This document shows, piece after piece, positions 44,700 through 56,476 of a stretch of DNA of 64,000 nt; within the stretch, counting starts at the first letter, position 1; the number at the start of each line of letters is the position of its first letter. The notes beneath the pieces are model-generated. The model was given only the letters and a program-made list of their open reading frames with translations. It made no database searches and was not told the origin of the DNA. The position numbers and the translations under genes are program-made. Source of the stretch: Botryosphaeria dothidea (Eukaryota; Ascomycota; Dothideomycetes; Botryosphaeriales; Botryosphaeriaceae); contig WWBZ02000073.1 in NCBI GenBank assembly GCA_011503125.2, positions 868,001 to 932,000 on the forward strand. Direction: 5' to 3'.

Positions 44700-47500
44700 T
44701 CAATAAACGAAGTAGGCTTGCGCCAACGGCAACCACTCCGCCGGCTCTGCCGTGCACAATTCTCCATCCGCCTCAACAGTATACCTCTCCGGATCGACCT
44801 TCATCTTGGGCATCGTATCGTTGAACTTCATGTCCCTCTTCCCCACGGTCCTGCAGCCCTTGACCGGCTCCACCCTCTTCCTCAGCCCATAGCTCGCCAC
44901 GACGCCATTGTCGATGCTCGCCTTGCTCACGAACGTGACGCTCGTACTAGGCACCAGCGGCGCGAACATGGGCCGCATATAGATGGGCTCGATGGTTGGG
45001 ATGGACGCGTTGGGGTCGCCCATCTGCGCGTACGAGATCATGCCGCTCTTGACGACCAGCTTAGGCTTGACGCCGAAGTTGGCCGGATCCCACACCACCA
45101 AATCGGCCAGCTTGCCGACCTCGACGCTGCCGATCAGGTGACCCATGCCCTGGGCTACCGCCGGATTGATGGTGTACTTGGATACGTACCGCTTGACGCG
45201 GAAGTTGTCCGCGGGACCGCCCTTGTCCTCGGGAAGCTGGCCGCGTTGAACCTTGTTCTTGTGAGCGGTGTGCCAGGTGCGCGTTATCACCTCGCCGCAG
45301 CGGCCCATGGCTTGCGAGTCCGAAGACATCATGCTGATGGCGCCAAGATCGTGTAGCACGTCTTCCGCTGCAATGGTTTCGGCGCGAATGCGCGATTCGG
45401 CAAATGCGACGTCTTCGGGGATGTTGCGAGAAAGATGATGGCAGACCATCAGCATGTCCAGATGCTCGTCCAAAGTGTTTCGGGTGTACGGCCTGGTGGG
45501 ATTTGTGCTAGACGGAAGGACGTTTTCATGCTCCACTACAGAGATAATGTCTGGAGCGTGGCCACCACCTGCACCTTCAGTGTGATAGGTGTGGATAGCA
45601 CGTCCCTTGAATGCCTTGATGGTCTGCTCAACGAAGCCGGATTCGTTCAGCGTATCAGTGTGGATCAAAGTCTGGACATCGTATTCATCGCAGACAGTCA
45701 AGCAGGCGTCAATGGCGGCGGGCGTACTGCCCCAGTCCTCATGCAACTTCAACCCGACCACACCAGCCTCGCACTGCTCCCGGAGCGGCAGCAATTCGGC
45801 GTCATTGCCTTTGCCCGTAATGCCGTAGTTGACCGGTAAGCCGTCACATGCCTGAAGCATCTGGCGGATGTGAGTCTTGCCCGGCGTGCAAGTAGTGGCA
45901 TTGGTGCCAGTGCTGGATTTGTGTCAGTGGAGCTTCGAATAAGCTTTAAGCGAGCATACCTTGGACCAGTGCCACCACCAAGCATAGTGGTGATACCAGA
46001 TGCGACGGCCTCGTAAGCTTGCTGCGGGCAAATGAAATGGATATGCGTGTCGAACCCTCCGGCCGTGATGATCTTGCCTTCGCCAGCAATGACATCCGTG
46101 CAAGAACCGATGACCAGGTTAGGATGAACGCCTTTCATGACATCCGGATTACCGGCCTTGCCAATGCCAACAATGAGACCATTCTTGATACCAATGTCTG
46201 CCTTGTAGATACCTGACCAGTCGATGATGAGAGCGTTGCTGATGACCGTGTCCAGAGACTCGCTGTCTGAACGCCCGCCAGCTTGACCCATGCCCTCACG
46301 CAAAGATTTACCGCCACCAAACGCACACTCATCTCCGTAGTGAGTAAAGTCCTTCTCGACTTGGACCCAAAGATCGGTAGCACCGAGACGCACAAGATCA
46401 CCAGTAGTAGGACCGAACATACTCACGTACGCGTGTCTCTCCATGGTAGCAATATCGATGTGCGCCGCATCGCCAGCAGGTTCAGGAACATGCAAGAAGC
46501 CGCCGGCTTGAAGACGCTCCACCAGGCCTTCAGCGATTGAGAAATCCTTGATGTAACCTGATGCAAGGTTGTTGCCGCCCTTGATGACTTGGTGGCCGTC
46601 AATCTGGACAAGCGTGACTGTCTTGGTATCACCAGGCTCAAACCTCACAGACGTCCCTGCCGGGATATCAAGACGGAAGCCATGGGCCCTGACGCGGTCG
46701 AACTCCAGAAGAGGGTTTGTCTCGACAAAGTGGTAATGTGAACCAACCTAGACTCCATCAGCACCACGAGCTAGACATGCTGTTTGTAACCGGCGTACCT
46801 GTATAGGTCTGTCGCCCTTACTTGTGACCTTCAGCCTGATCCTCTGCCTTCCCTCATTAAGGGTAATTCTGTCCTTGATCGGTATGACAGCGCCGGGTTG
46901 CTTATTCGCCTCGTACAGGCTCGGGTCCCAGGACGGGAACAAGTCCTGGCTAGGAACGGGCAGAAAACTGCCATAAAGAGCCTTCTCCAGATCTCCATCC
47001 TCAGTGCTGATCGGGTGGTGGACTGTGACCAGATAGGTGCCGGTAGGGAAAGTTCCCTCTATTTGGAGCTCGGCGAGCGTGTTCACGACGGAGGGGAGGA
47101 CGTGGCGGCGACCAAGCATGGTCTTGCCGATGGACATAAGGTCGGCGACCGTATGCCTGCCATCGCGGACGAGCTGTACACCATGCCGTCAGCATCAGAA
47201 GCGCAGGACGGAAGGAGAGGGCGGGCAGTACTTCTTGGAGATTGTTCGCTATGAGGGCCTGCAGCGAGTCAGTCAGTCGTCAGGCACAGCGACGGAAGGC
47301 CCAATGGCACGCACGGTAGCTTCGGCATGGTTCAATTTCACGCCTCGGGCAAGTCGGCGCTGTGCGAGCAGGCCCAGTTGGGTAATAACGAGCTTGTCGA
47401 CCTGTCGCGGTGGTGCGTTAGCACGAATGCGGGGCTCCGCTGGTGTTGGCGTTACGTGAAGAGAGCCGGGGGGTCAGACCTCCTTGGGTGCGAGCTGCAT
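44700..47500 (-). CDS. Urease (single-chain eukaryotic type)
   Basis: Six exons encode 836 residues: 47500..47480, 47401..47315, 47258..47232, 47173..46799, 46747..45960 and 45912..44700. The gamma part ([21 protein letters not shown]), beta part ([33 protein letters not shown]) and alpha part are fused in that order, as in plants and fungi. The nickel centre is recognisable: HIHFICPQQ, the carbamylated lysine in GLKLHEDWG, and [21 protein letters not shown] is completed across the last intron. Urease hydrolyses urea to ammonia and carbamate in the cytosol and needs Ni-loading accessory proteins that are not in this window. The first and third exons are only 21 and 27 nt, with weak donors (GTCTGA, GTACTG). 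Confidence 0.95.
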
Positions 47501-48854
47501 GGCGACGGCACCGCAATGACGGCACACTGCTGCAGATGATACACTTGAATGGGCCGAAAGCTGCCTCGAGCTCAACCTCCAGGCGGATCTTGGAGATAGA
47601 GACAGAGCAGCTCCAGCCTGGGGCGCTACTCAATGGGCCCGACCCCGCTCCTCCCCAGAACGGCCGCAATTGGACGGTGCGCTGAGTTTGATAACGGCGG
47701 CCGACGCCGGCGATAACACGTAAACGGCCTGTGGCGTCGTCCGCTCGTCAGATCCATTTCGGGCAGCGCCACCGCCGCGCGGGGCACAGCTAGATTCAAT
47801 GTAATGTTGTGTGTGCGTGCGTGCATCGCGGTGCGAATCCTGCAACTGAGCTTTGAAGCGTTGCTGCGTGTGCTCGCGGCAGGGAAGAGGGCGCCGGACG
47901 CAGCGCCGATGCTGAAGGTCCAGGCCGCAAATTCTCGCCCGCAAGCGCGGCCATGGATGGTATGCCGTCATTGACGCACCGCGCTAGAGATATATGCACC
48001 TTCATGCCGCCGCCATCAATCGAAATTCCAGCCATTGACCAAGCAGCGCCCGTCAGGCACGTCGTCGGCATTGCGGCATGCACCGCTAACGACAAGCGGG
48101 AATCCGTCAGTGGTATTAGCAAGGTCTTGGCTGGCAAGAGGATTCTTCCCAAGCGCGCGCCGGTGCATGAGAAACCTTCCGCACCCATGTCTGCTCGTCC
48201 TGGCTGGTGGAGCGCGCGAAAAGCTCAAACTGCCACACCCAGGCCGCCCCTCCCACGCGTCCACACGTGCCAGAGATCAGGTGCTCGACACCTGCTGCGG
48301 CAAGGATGTCCTCTCCCGTGCTCTGCCGTGCCAAAAGCCCGGGGTTCCACGCAGAAGTTGGGTCCGCTGCGACGAAAAAACGCCTGCGCCATGAATCAGG
48401 CACGCGCAGATTCCCCCATCCCTGCTGAAAGTATCTAGACGCATCAGAACGGCTTAGCTGCAACTGCAGGTCACGTCAACGCGAGGGAAAAACCGCATGA
48501 CGAAAAATACGTGGATCACCGAGAGTGGACCAATGCCAATGTGCCTGCCCGGCTGAACTCAGCTTGCATCGCGCGATGAGTCGACTAGCCTTTATTTTCG
48601 CGCATTCCAGCGCCCTTTTTACACATTATGATGTATCTGTTTTACACGTTTTACCCCCTTGGAGCCGTCCTCCAAGCCAGCAGTCCAAATCCCTGAGCCA
48701 GAGTATGCTGCATCTGTAACGCCAGCCGAAATCTCGGTTCAATCCTCCCTCTTTTTTTTCGCTACACCAGACGCCATTCCAAATGCGAGGACCGATGCAG
48801 CATGCTTTGTCGAACAGGAGAACCCCCGCTTCTAGCTCCGTCTGCGCCGCCCCA
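47501..48854. other. Intergenic upstream of urease
   Basis: About 1.4 kb without a recognisable gene. It is GC-rich, with short overlapping frames on both strands. A run of eight or more T lies near 48750-48760. Confidence 0.5.
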
Positions 48855-49146
48855 TTAAGCCAGCCGCTGATCGATGTTGCTGCCTTGCCCAATTACTCCG
48901 GGACTCGACATCGTCCCACTTTCCGATCGCTGCACTGAATCCCTCTTTTCCGCCCCCTTTGTGTTACTGCCGTCCTCCATCTGCTGTGAGATCGCCATCC
49001 TGTTCAGGCTGTCGGCCAATTCCCCATGGCTAGATCCTGTGATCGGTGACTGCGGCGATGACATCGATGACAAAGTATGGGGCGGGAAGATAAGGGGTCT
49101 TGGTAGAGACATCGTCGGCGGGAACTGCGGCGCAGTCATGTACATA
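48855..49146 (-). CDS. Candidate 3' exon, coding-like, of unknown parent gene
   Basis: A 97-codon frame is preceded by a CTAAC branch site and a TAG acceptor (49147-49149), so it looks like a last exon. The peptide (MYMTAPQFPP; SPITGSSHGELADSLNRMAI; ending GSNIDQRLA) has the composition of a conserved C-terminal tail rather than random sequence. The only same-strand gene upstream is the three-RRM protein, 0.77 kb away. However, the phase required (two nucleotides carried in) does not fit its obvious last donor, so an extra exon or another parent is needed. It may be an alternative C-terminus or noncoding. Confidence 0.35.
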
Positions 49147-49149
49147 CTA

Positions 49150-49910
49150 CGTCCCATCGTGTTAGCAGCCCAACGGACAGGGGAAGGAAGACGTCGAAGG
49201 TGCGGGCGGGAGACTGGCGACGAATCATTCGGCGAAAAAAAGGTCTGTCGGCGGCCGGCGCTCAAACTGAATCGTGATCGGACTGCAAACGAGTAAATGC
49301 ACAACCAAGAGCATATCGGCAATAGGCGACTGAGCAAACCAAGCAAACATTGGTATAAACGCGCGCAGTAATACACAAACGAAGAGTAAGCGTGCTGAAA
49401 AGTCATGAACTCGCAGTTTTGCAATTTAGAGAGGAAACGCAGAGTATGCTCTAAAAAGCATCCTTCCCACCAAACGAGAGCTCTGGCTCTTCTGCAAAGG
49501 GGAATCGAAAATGACTAGCTACAACCCGAGAAAAACCTCCTGTTCGTCGAGAGGATAAAGCAAAGCATAAATGTGGTTTCCGTGAGAAGAGAATTAGAGC
49601 TGCAGAAGACCCCTGGCTAAGCCGTGTTGTACAGGATTTTCTCTAGACCGCAGTCGTGAAGAAGAGAAAGAGGCAACTTTTTGGTATTGGGAAAGGCATG
49701 AAAACCCGTGAATGAGACCGAACTGGATGAGAGTCGTGACGTGGCATGCATAAAGTAAAAAAGCGTGACCGAGCCAACCGAGTGAAAGACCTTGAAAGAC
49801 CTTTGAATGCACGACGTACGCGAACTCCCGCTGAACCCTCAGAAATGTAAGGAATGTAGCTTACTGTAGCAGGGTCAGCAAGCCTTGAGAATGGGGGTAA
49901 AGTCAGCACT
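49150..49910. other. Gap between the candidate exon and the RRM gene
   Basis: Either a 3' UTR or a long intron of the RRM gene. Open frames here (for example 49643-49909 minus) have no clear features. Confidence 0.45.
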
Positions 49911-51292
49911 TTAGTGCTGCCATACCTTCATGGGAGCAAATCCGCCGTAAGCCCCAGGCGGCGGCATGCCCATGTTGGGGTACACCGGTGGCGGGGGCGC
50001 GGGGCGGTACGGAGTGCCGGCAGGGCCAGAGTTGTTCTGGCTGCGGCCCCAGCTAAGACGAACGCGCGAGTTGCCGATGGGGTAGCCCTGCATCTGGTTG
50101 ATGGCCATCTCGGCGGCGTGGCGCTGGACGAACTGCACGAAACCGCAACCCTTGCCCGGAGGAATCTTGACGTATGTGATCTCGCCGAAGCCCTGGAAGA
50201 AGGAACGGAGTTCATCCTCGGTGACATAACCGGAAAGACCACCCACGAAGACGGTAGTGTTGTTGGGATCCGTGAATTGATTCATAGGCTGGGGAGCACC
50301 GTAGTAGCCGAGCGGAGGGGCGCCCATTCCGTACATACCAACGGGGCCAGGGCCATGCATGCCACCCATGGGACCAGCACCAGGACCGCCACCACTCTTG
50401 TTCTTGGGAGTAGCAGTGGAGATGCGCATGGGACGGTTGCCGCAGTAGACACCCTGCATCTCGTTCAGAGCACGCTGCTGTTCGCTCTCGTCCGAGAAGC
50501 GGACGAAGCCGTAGCCGCGGGACATGCCGGAGATAGGGTCGGACATGATCTTGGCCGACTTGCAGGACGGGTACTTGCCCTGGAAGAGCGAGACCAGAAC
50601 GTATTCGTTGACCTCGGGGCCAAGGTCGCCGACGAAGATCGAGTACTCGGGGCCGCGGTCATCCCGGCGATCCTGCAGACCACCACCGGAAGCCCAGTTC
50701 AGCTTGAAGGGACGGTTCGAGTTGGGAATCATGGAGCCGTTGAGCGTAAGAGCCTTCGCAGCAGCCTCGGGAGTCTGGAAATCGACGAAGCAGTAACCAG
50801 CGTTATTGCTGAACACATAAGCATGTCGGTGGTCTGAAGTTAGGAATTGCGCACTTACCCAGAGAACTTGTCGCGGATCATCTTGACGTTGACCGACTCA
50901 CCCATGCCGAACCAAACGCTGCGCACGAAGTTCTCGTCAATCCAGGGCTCAAGCTCGCCCATCCTACGAGAGTTAGTGAAATTCCCGGCAAAAAAAATAG
51001 TGTGCGCGACCGAAGCGTATTCCAGCCTGGCGAAAAAAAACTTCATCCAGGTGAATGGTCTTCAGCGCAATGCGCAAACGTACCAGAGAGTGGTCTTGGA
51101 CTCGCCGGGGCCCTGGCTGCCGGGGCCGGAGGAAGGCGCGCCAACCGGCATGTTGCCGCCTTGGAACTGACCCGCCGCGCTCTCAATGGGCTGCCCCATC
51201 TGAGGTTGTTGTTGGCCGGCGGCGACGCCCTGCGCGTTGGCGTCCTCAGCGCCAGGCTGGCCTTGGAAGGAGTTGTCGTAAGGAAAGCTCAT
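49911..51292 (-). CDS. RNA-binding protein with three RRM domains (Csx1/Nam8/Ngr1-like)
   Basis: Exons 51292..51084, 50963..50859 and 50808..49911 encode 403 residues. A glutamine/glycine-rich start (MSFPYDNSFQGQPG) leads into RRM1 (TTLWMGELEPW; GYCFVDF), RRM2 (YSIFVGDLGPEV; GYGFVRF) and RRM3 (TTVFVGGLSGYV; GCGFVQF; RVRLSWGRSQ). RNP1 and RNP2 motifs are intact in all three. Homologues bind U/A-rich RNA and act in mRNA stability during stress (Csx1) or in U1-dependent splicing and decay (Nam8, Ngr1). Between RRM2 and RRM3 is a glycine/proline/methionine linker. The end is uncertain: APMK is followed by a possible donor GTATGG, and splicing to either nearby acceptor would shorten the tail to APMK or APMKAC; unspliced it ends VWQH. 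Confidence 0.9.
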
Positions 51293-53245
51293 TTTGTTCG
51301 TTTATCGTGTGGTTCGATAGCTATACTCGGAAGAGCGGAAATGTGGTGGGAAGAAGTTGTAGTGGTGAACGTCCAAGCGTTGATGACGGCAGAAGTCTGT
51401 GTCGGACCGGCACTTGTCAGCACGGACGCTCAGATCGCACGGTCGACGACGTATGAAAAAAGACGAACCGCGGTTGCGGGTTAGCTTGAAGTGAGAGGGC
51501 GACGCACCTTGTAAAGCTCTGCTACCAATTGGCTAAAGTGTCGCGGCGACGATGAAGCTCGCGTAAGAGGGACCGTGGGTGAACGACCAGGATCGCGCGC
51601 GTAGGCAAGCTTTAAGTGAGCTGAAGCGGCAGTCCAAGTGGAGCAAGACTGCGCAGAGGGAGAGGCCGATGGAAAGTTGGTTGGAAGTCCTAGGAATGCT
51701 GAATCGATAGGCAACCCAGGAGATGATGACGCGCAATCGTTGAATGAACGGTCGTTTGCCTGAAGCTGGTGAGGCAGCAGAAGAGGTCACCCACGAAATC
51801 TGTGGCGCTGGTCAGCGACGTGACACTTGCCCGGATCACATGCGCGGGTGCAGGCGTGGCACGAGGGCGCTGCAGAATGGACGGCAGGTACGAGAGGGCT
51901 CGGGTGGGCGATGGGTTGGTGATGCGCCGCGGGCAGCTGGGCCGCCGCCCTGCCGCGCTCCACCTTGGGCGCGCATGCGGGCGCAGCAGCACAGCGCGAC
52001 GGCGGCGCGCTGGAGGGCGGGCGGCGACGACGGGGCAGCGGCTGGGACGATGCGCGCACCGGCTCGGCGGGTGGTGATGGGGCGGCGCAGGCAGCGATGG
52101 GAAAATTCTTGACGTGGACTTACCAATGACGACGTACGTGAAGCAGAGCCGCAATGCAGAAAGGCGAGGGACGTGCAGAGGGAAACAGGACGAAAGGACC
52201 CAACACCCGCAACGCAAAGGGAAGACGAGAGGAGAGGCCCGTTGAATAAATAGAGGCTTGGGGGGGCGACTTGTCGAGGTGGAGGTGGAGGAGGGCTGCG
52301 CAGGTTGGGCGAGGTGGAGGGGCATTAGAAAGGCGAATCCCGTGACCGGGGCCGCTAGCAGAGTGCGGCTTGCCTCGCGCGCTCTTTGGGGAGCAGTTCC
52401 ATGTTTTGGGCGCCGCCGTAGCTGGGACCGCCAGAGTCTATCGTACATCACGGCCTCGCGGCGGCGCGCCCAACAACCAGCCGCGGGCCTGCGTCCGGTT
52501 GCGACGCCATCGCCAGCCCGCGCCTGCACGACATGATCTCCGGCTGCCTCCATAGGGCTGTTTCAGCAAGATGAAGACGATCGAGCGCGCGCACACGAGC
52601 GTCCCAGGGCCCGCGCGGCGTGCGCCACTTTTCGCGCGGCCAGCTGGGCGATCTGGAGAGGCCGACTTCAGCACACACCGCTTGCAGCGCCAGCGCCCGC
52701 AGCCATCCAATCCTCAGCCAACACTCAAGCAATGATCTTCCTCATGCCGGTCCGGAGACCCGCGGTGCCGGGCCTCTGCAAACAGCTGGGCAAATGAGAC
52801 CAGTCGCATTCTTCATCGCGAAGAGCCTCACCCGCGCATTGGATTGCGATGACGCCCGCCGCTCCAGCGCCCGCCACGTATCTCCCGCCAACGGCTGCGA
52901 CGGTGCCGTCTCCGCCAGCGAATGAGCCCACCGCTGCCGTGCCTGGCAGTCCGGCCGTCGTGCCTGTGCCTGTGCCTGCATGACCATGTCCACAACCATG
53001 CGCTGCGCAGGCCTGGACGCGGTGACGCGATGGCAGCGCACGCACCGCGCGAAGTGGGGGATCAGTTCCCGTCCGTCTGTGCTGGGCGAGCATGATGTGC
53101 ATCACGGCGAGATCACGTTGGCGCTCGTGGCCCGGTAACTGCTGCATCACAGATCCATTCGCTGCTGATCCTGGAAAGCTCGACATAACGTAACCGCCGC
53201 CCGCCGCCCTCACTTCACCTCAAAACCCTTCCGCCACCACTCTCC
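51293..53245. other. Long leader/intergenic region upstream of the RRM gene
   Basis: No confident gene. On the minus strand a perfect GTAAGT donor lies at 52123-52118 and a branch-plus-acceptor (GCTGACC...CACAG) near 51801, which suggests a 5' UTR intron of the RRM gene. High GC gives long open frames on both strands (for example 287 codons at 51690-52553 minus) with random-looking, proline/arginine-rich sequence. Confidence 0.45.
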
Positions 53246-53983
53246 TCACGACGCCGCTGCTGCGACCGCTGGCGTCTCTACCTCCGCCTTCTCCGGGATG
53301 CCCTCCACCGCCTTGGTCTCGCCGAACTCGTCGCGCCCGCTGGCAAATACCTTGTCGAAGTCGTACTCGCCCCATCTGATGTCCGGGTTGAGGCCTGCAA
53401 ACTTCCACACGCCATTGACCTTTTTGTACCAGTGCGTGTTGGTGCTGTGAGCGTGTCCCTTGACTGCCACGGTGGTACGGGTCTCGTCGGTGTATCTCTG
53501 GTGGGGCACGCGCAGCTGGTGCACTCCAATCACCTCGTCGTCCGAAATCTTCTCCCACTTGGAGCCACCGATGAAGTGCTGCGTCTTGAGGAGCGGGTCG
53601 CCCAGAACCGCGGGGGACGAGATCATGGCGACGAATTCCTCGGCCGGCATAGCCTCCCACAGCTTGTCGAGGAAGGAACGGTAATCAATCTATTTTCCAC
53701 GTCATTCGCCCAATGTTTCTCCGAAAGAAGGAGGCTTTTAACCTACCCTGAGCGTAGGTGCGATGCACTTGCGCAGCCTGTCCCAGTCCTTCACGTGCAG
53801 TCAGACACTGCACGAAATCATGAACGTATGCTGTGGGGCTCACCTTGCTATCGTAGCTGTCCGCCCACTCAACAACAGCGTTGCAGAGGCCAAGGTAGTC
53901 TGTCGCGTCTCAGCAGCCGTTCCACAACAGCGTGTCACGCTATTGGTAATCGTACCCTCGAAGCTAATATTGCTTGCAGCCAT
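53246..53983 (-). CDS. Scytalone dehydratase (DHN-melanin pathway)
   Basis: Exons 53983..53956, 53899..53844, 53788..53747 and 53689..53246 encode 189 residues, slightly longer than the Magnaporthe enzyme (about 172). With an offset of five, all known active-site residues are present: Y25, D26, Y45, H80, H105, S124 and N126 (Magnaporthe Y30, D31, Y50, H85, H110, S129, N131). Signature stretches are [27 protein letters not shown] and VPHQRY. The enzyme dehydrates scytalone to 1,3,8-trihydroxynaphthalene and vermelone to 1,8-DHN. Three introns of 55-57 nt interrupt the N-terminal part. An alanine/glutamate-rich C-terminal tail is additional. No polyketide synthase, naphthol reductase or laccase gene is near. 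Confidence 0.95.
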
Positions 53984-55405
53984 GATTGCGATGATGACTT
54001 TTCGATTTCAAAAGGCAAGGGCTGGTGTATGATAGGTTTGCTGGCACTTGGTGAGTTGACTTCAAATATCGTGCCCTACTACCAGAACTTTTCTCGTAGA
54101 TATATGTGGTCGTTGCCGAAATGCAGGGCCCGGATCCCCATGGTGGATAGCGTCCGCTCCGGGAATTGCGGGGGAGGCCGAACTCGAGTCCGAAAACTTT
54201 CTGGAACACCAACACCAGTTTCGCTACACTGCTGTCTCTTCGTAAGCGAGCACTGAACCGTTACCTCTCATTCTGAAGCCGTTTCAAAGTCGTGGTCGAT
54301 CATTCAACGGCTCGTGCCATTGCAGTAGGTCCAGGATCATCGCCGCAGGGCTTCCAATCAAATACTGCCTCAATGACTCAACAACCGGTCTATTGGGTAT
54401 TCATGGGTCTTCATCTTTCCTCTTCTTGCTCCTCATCTAAAACTGGATGAGAGTAGATTTCAAGGAGGTACAAAAGTCGAAGTGCGGTCTCAACAGGGTA
54501 GGGTGAGATGTCCGACTTGGCTACACACCTCCGGGCCGGATATTCGGACTGGCCCCCAAGCTCAGCAAGGCCGTTCGGAAAGCCATCGGATTGCAATAAG
54601 CGAGTAGTCATAGAGATTCAGTCTCATGTTCAGCGGTATATTCCGGCTAGACATGCTGGGATCAGAAATGAGAGAACTATCGTTGCAATGTACCTCGACA
54701 CTAATTCCTCGATTTTCTTTGTGAGCTGAATACTCTGTGCAATTTATCAGCATACGCTAATAGTGCGCACTTGAGTCAAGCATCTGTATAAGCAGTACTC
54801 CGGTAAGAGAAACGTGGATCAGAGTCGGTCTGCTTATAGCGTTGTAGGCACGTGGGGAGTCGTCACTTGCGATAGAGTCGCCCCATTTCCACAACCTACG
54901 GGCGCACACTCCAACTTTAATAGATCGATCATAAGTCATGGCAGTGATCGACTGCGGGCACTAGCTGGTCACGACTATTCATTTATAAACCGGTGTAGAC
55001 CATGGCCGTATTTGCAAAAAACGGTTCGTATCCGGTGGAGACGAGCATCGAATATCCTGCTGCATTCGTCCAGTCAAATGATGGGACGAGATGGTGCGTC
55101 TTCGCAGCATTTTGCACTGTTGTTCCTGGACACCGCCGCGCACCCCATTCCTACGCGTCATCCCTCGCATCGTTTGCCCGCCGCAAGCACCGTCGGTTCA
55201 TCAGCCCAGCCAACGAAGCTCCCTGCTCGGAATTAAGATACCCGGCCTCCCGTTGACGCAAGCACGCTCGCCAAGGCGTTAGTTCTCCTCCGGAAGCAGA
55301 TCAAGCAACTCCCGCAACAGCAATTGACCCAGAATCTTACGTGACCCCCTCGATCCAGCAAGAAAAGACGAGGGATTAGAAGAAATCCCGAAACCCTCTC
55401 CTCCA
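53984..55405. other. Divergent intergenic region
   Basis: About 1.4 kb between scytalone dehydratase (minus) and the Maf gene (plus). No gene or RNA is recognised; no mobile element is seen. Confidence 0.5.
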
Positions 55406-56476
55406 ATGCTCCGCCGGCTCACCATGTCGTTCACCGGGACTCCCGACACAAGCAATTACGAACCTGCGCCCTCCGAACCGCCGCCCTCCTACGACTCGGT
55501 CGACAAGCAACCCGGCTCCGTCGCTGGCGGCGCGCCAGCGCCTCCACGACCTGGACAGCCACGCGCGCCGCTGCCGCTCGAGCTTGCGGCACTGACCGCG
55601 CTGCGCGGCAAGAGGGTCATTCTGGCGTCGGGTTCGCCGCGGAGGAGACAGCTGCTCGCACAGGTTCGTGCTCGTCATCGCCGCCCCCCTTCCCCTCTCG
55701 AAAAAGATATACAGCATTCCGCCACATCCTCCACCAACACCACAACCACGCATTCGCAGAAGCGTTTCTGGGCTGTACTAACATGGAGACCGCTTATTCC
55801 TGCAGATCGGCCTCTCGAACATCGAAATCATCCCATCCGCCTTCCCCGAGGACCTGCCCAAGAACATGGCCCCCTTCGAATACGTGCTCGAGACGGCGAC
55901 GAAGAAGGCGATGATGGTGTACGAGCAGGAGATTGACAACAAGGAGAAGGGCGAGCCGGCGCTGATCATCGCCGCCGACACCGTCGTCGTCGGCCATTTT
56001 GGCGAGATCCTCGAGAAGCCACGCAGCGAGCGCGAGCATATTGACATGCTCAAGAGCTTGAGGGATCACGGCGAGCACAAGGTCTTCACTGCCGTGGCGT
56101 GCATGCGTCCGCTGGAGAGCGCTAAGGATCCGGGATATGCCATCAAGACGCATGTGGAGGACACAACGGTTAAGTTTGATAGAGCTGGTATGTGTGAACC
56201 ATGTTCAAGAAAACTGGGGGAAGTAAGCTAACGCGATCGTGAATAGTGACGGACGACCTTATTCTCGCATATGTCAGGACTAGGGAAGGTGCCGACAAGG
56301 CTGGCGGCTATGGCATCCAGGGCATCGGCTCCATCTTGGTGGACAGGATAGAGGGGACTTTCGACAACGTCGTCGGCCTACCGCTGAGAGCCACCCTGAA
56401 GATGATCGAGGACGTAACGAAGTCTGAGGAGGAGATGGAGGAGGAGATGGCTGACGCTGATGTTAACATTATGTGA
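55406..56476 (+). CDS. Maf-type nucleotide pyrophosphatase (ASMTL-N/YhdE-like)
   Basis: Exons 55406..55663, 55806..56187 and 56247..56476 encode 289 residues. After a proline-rich N-terminal extension of about 65 residues (a second ATG at 55424 is also possible), the Maf fold begins with [13 protein letters not shown]. It continues with [16 protein letters not shown] and [18 protein letters not shown]. Maf proteins hydrolyse non-canonical or ordinary NTPs (dTTP, UTP or m7GTP) to NMP plus pyrophosphate and act as house-cleaning enzymes. The fungal substrate is not settled. The C-terminus is acidic ([13 protein letters not shown]). Introns are 142 and 59 nt. The PPSYDSVD stretch in the extension could be a PY-type binding motif. 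Confidence 0.9.

Noticed and set aside
48730..48760. GGTTCAATCC followed by a T run, tRNA-like
   Set aside because: The T stem does not pair and no upstream cloverleaf can be drawn.
51690..52553. 287-codon minus-strand frame upstream of the RRM gene
   Set aside because: Proline/arginine/serine-rich, overlaps a likely 5' UTR intron donor and lacks any conserved segment.
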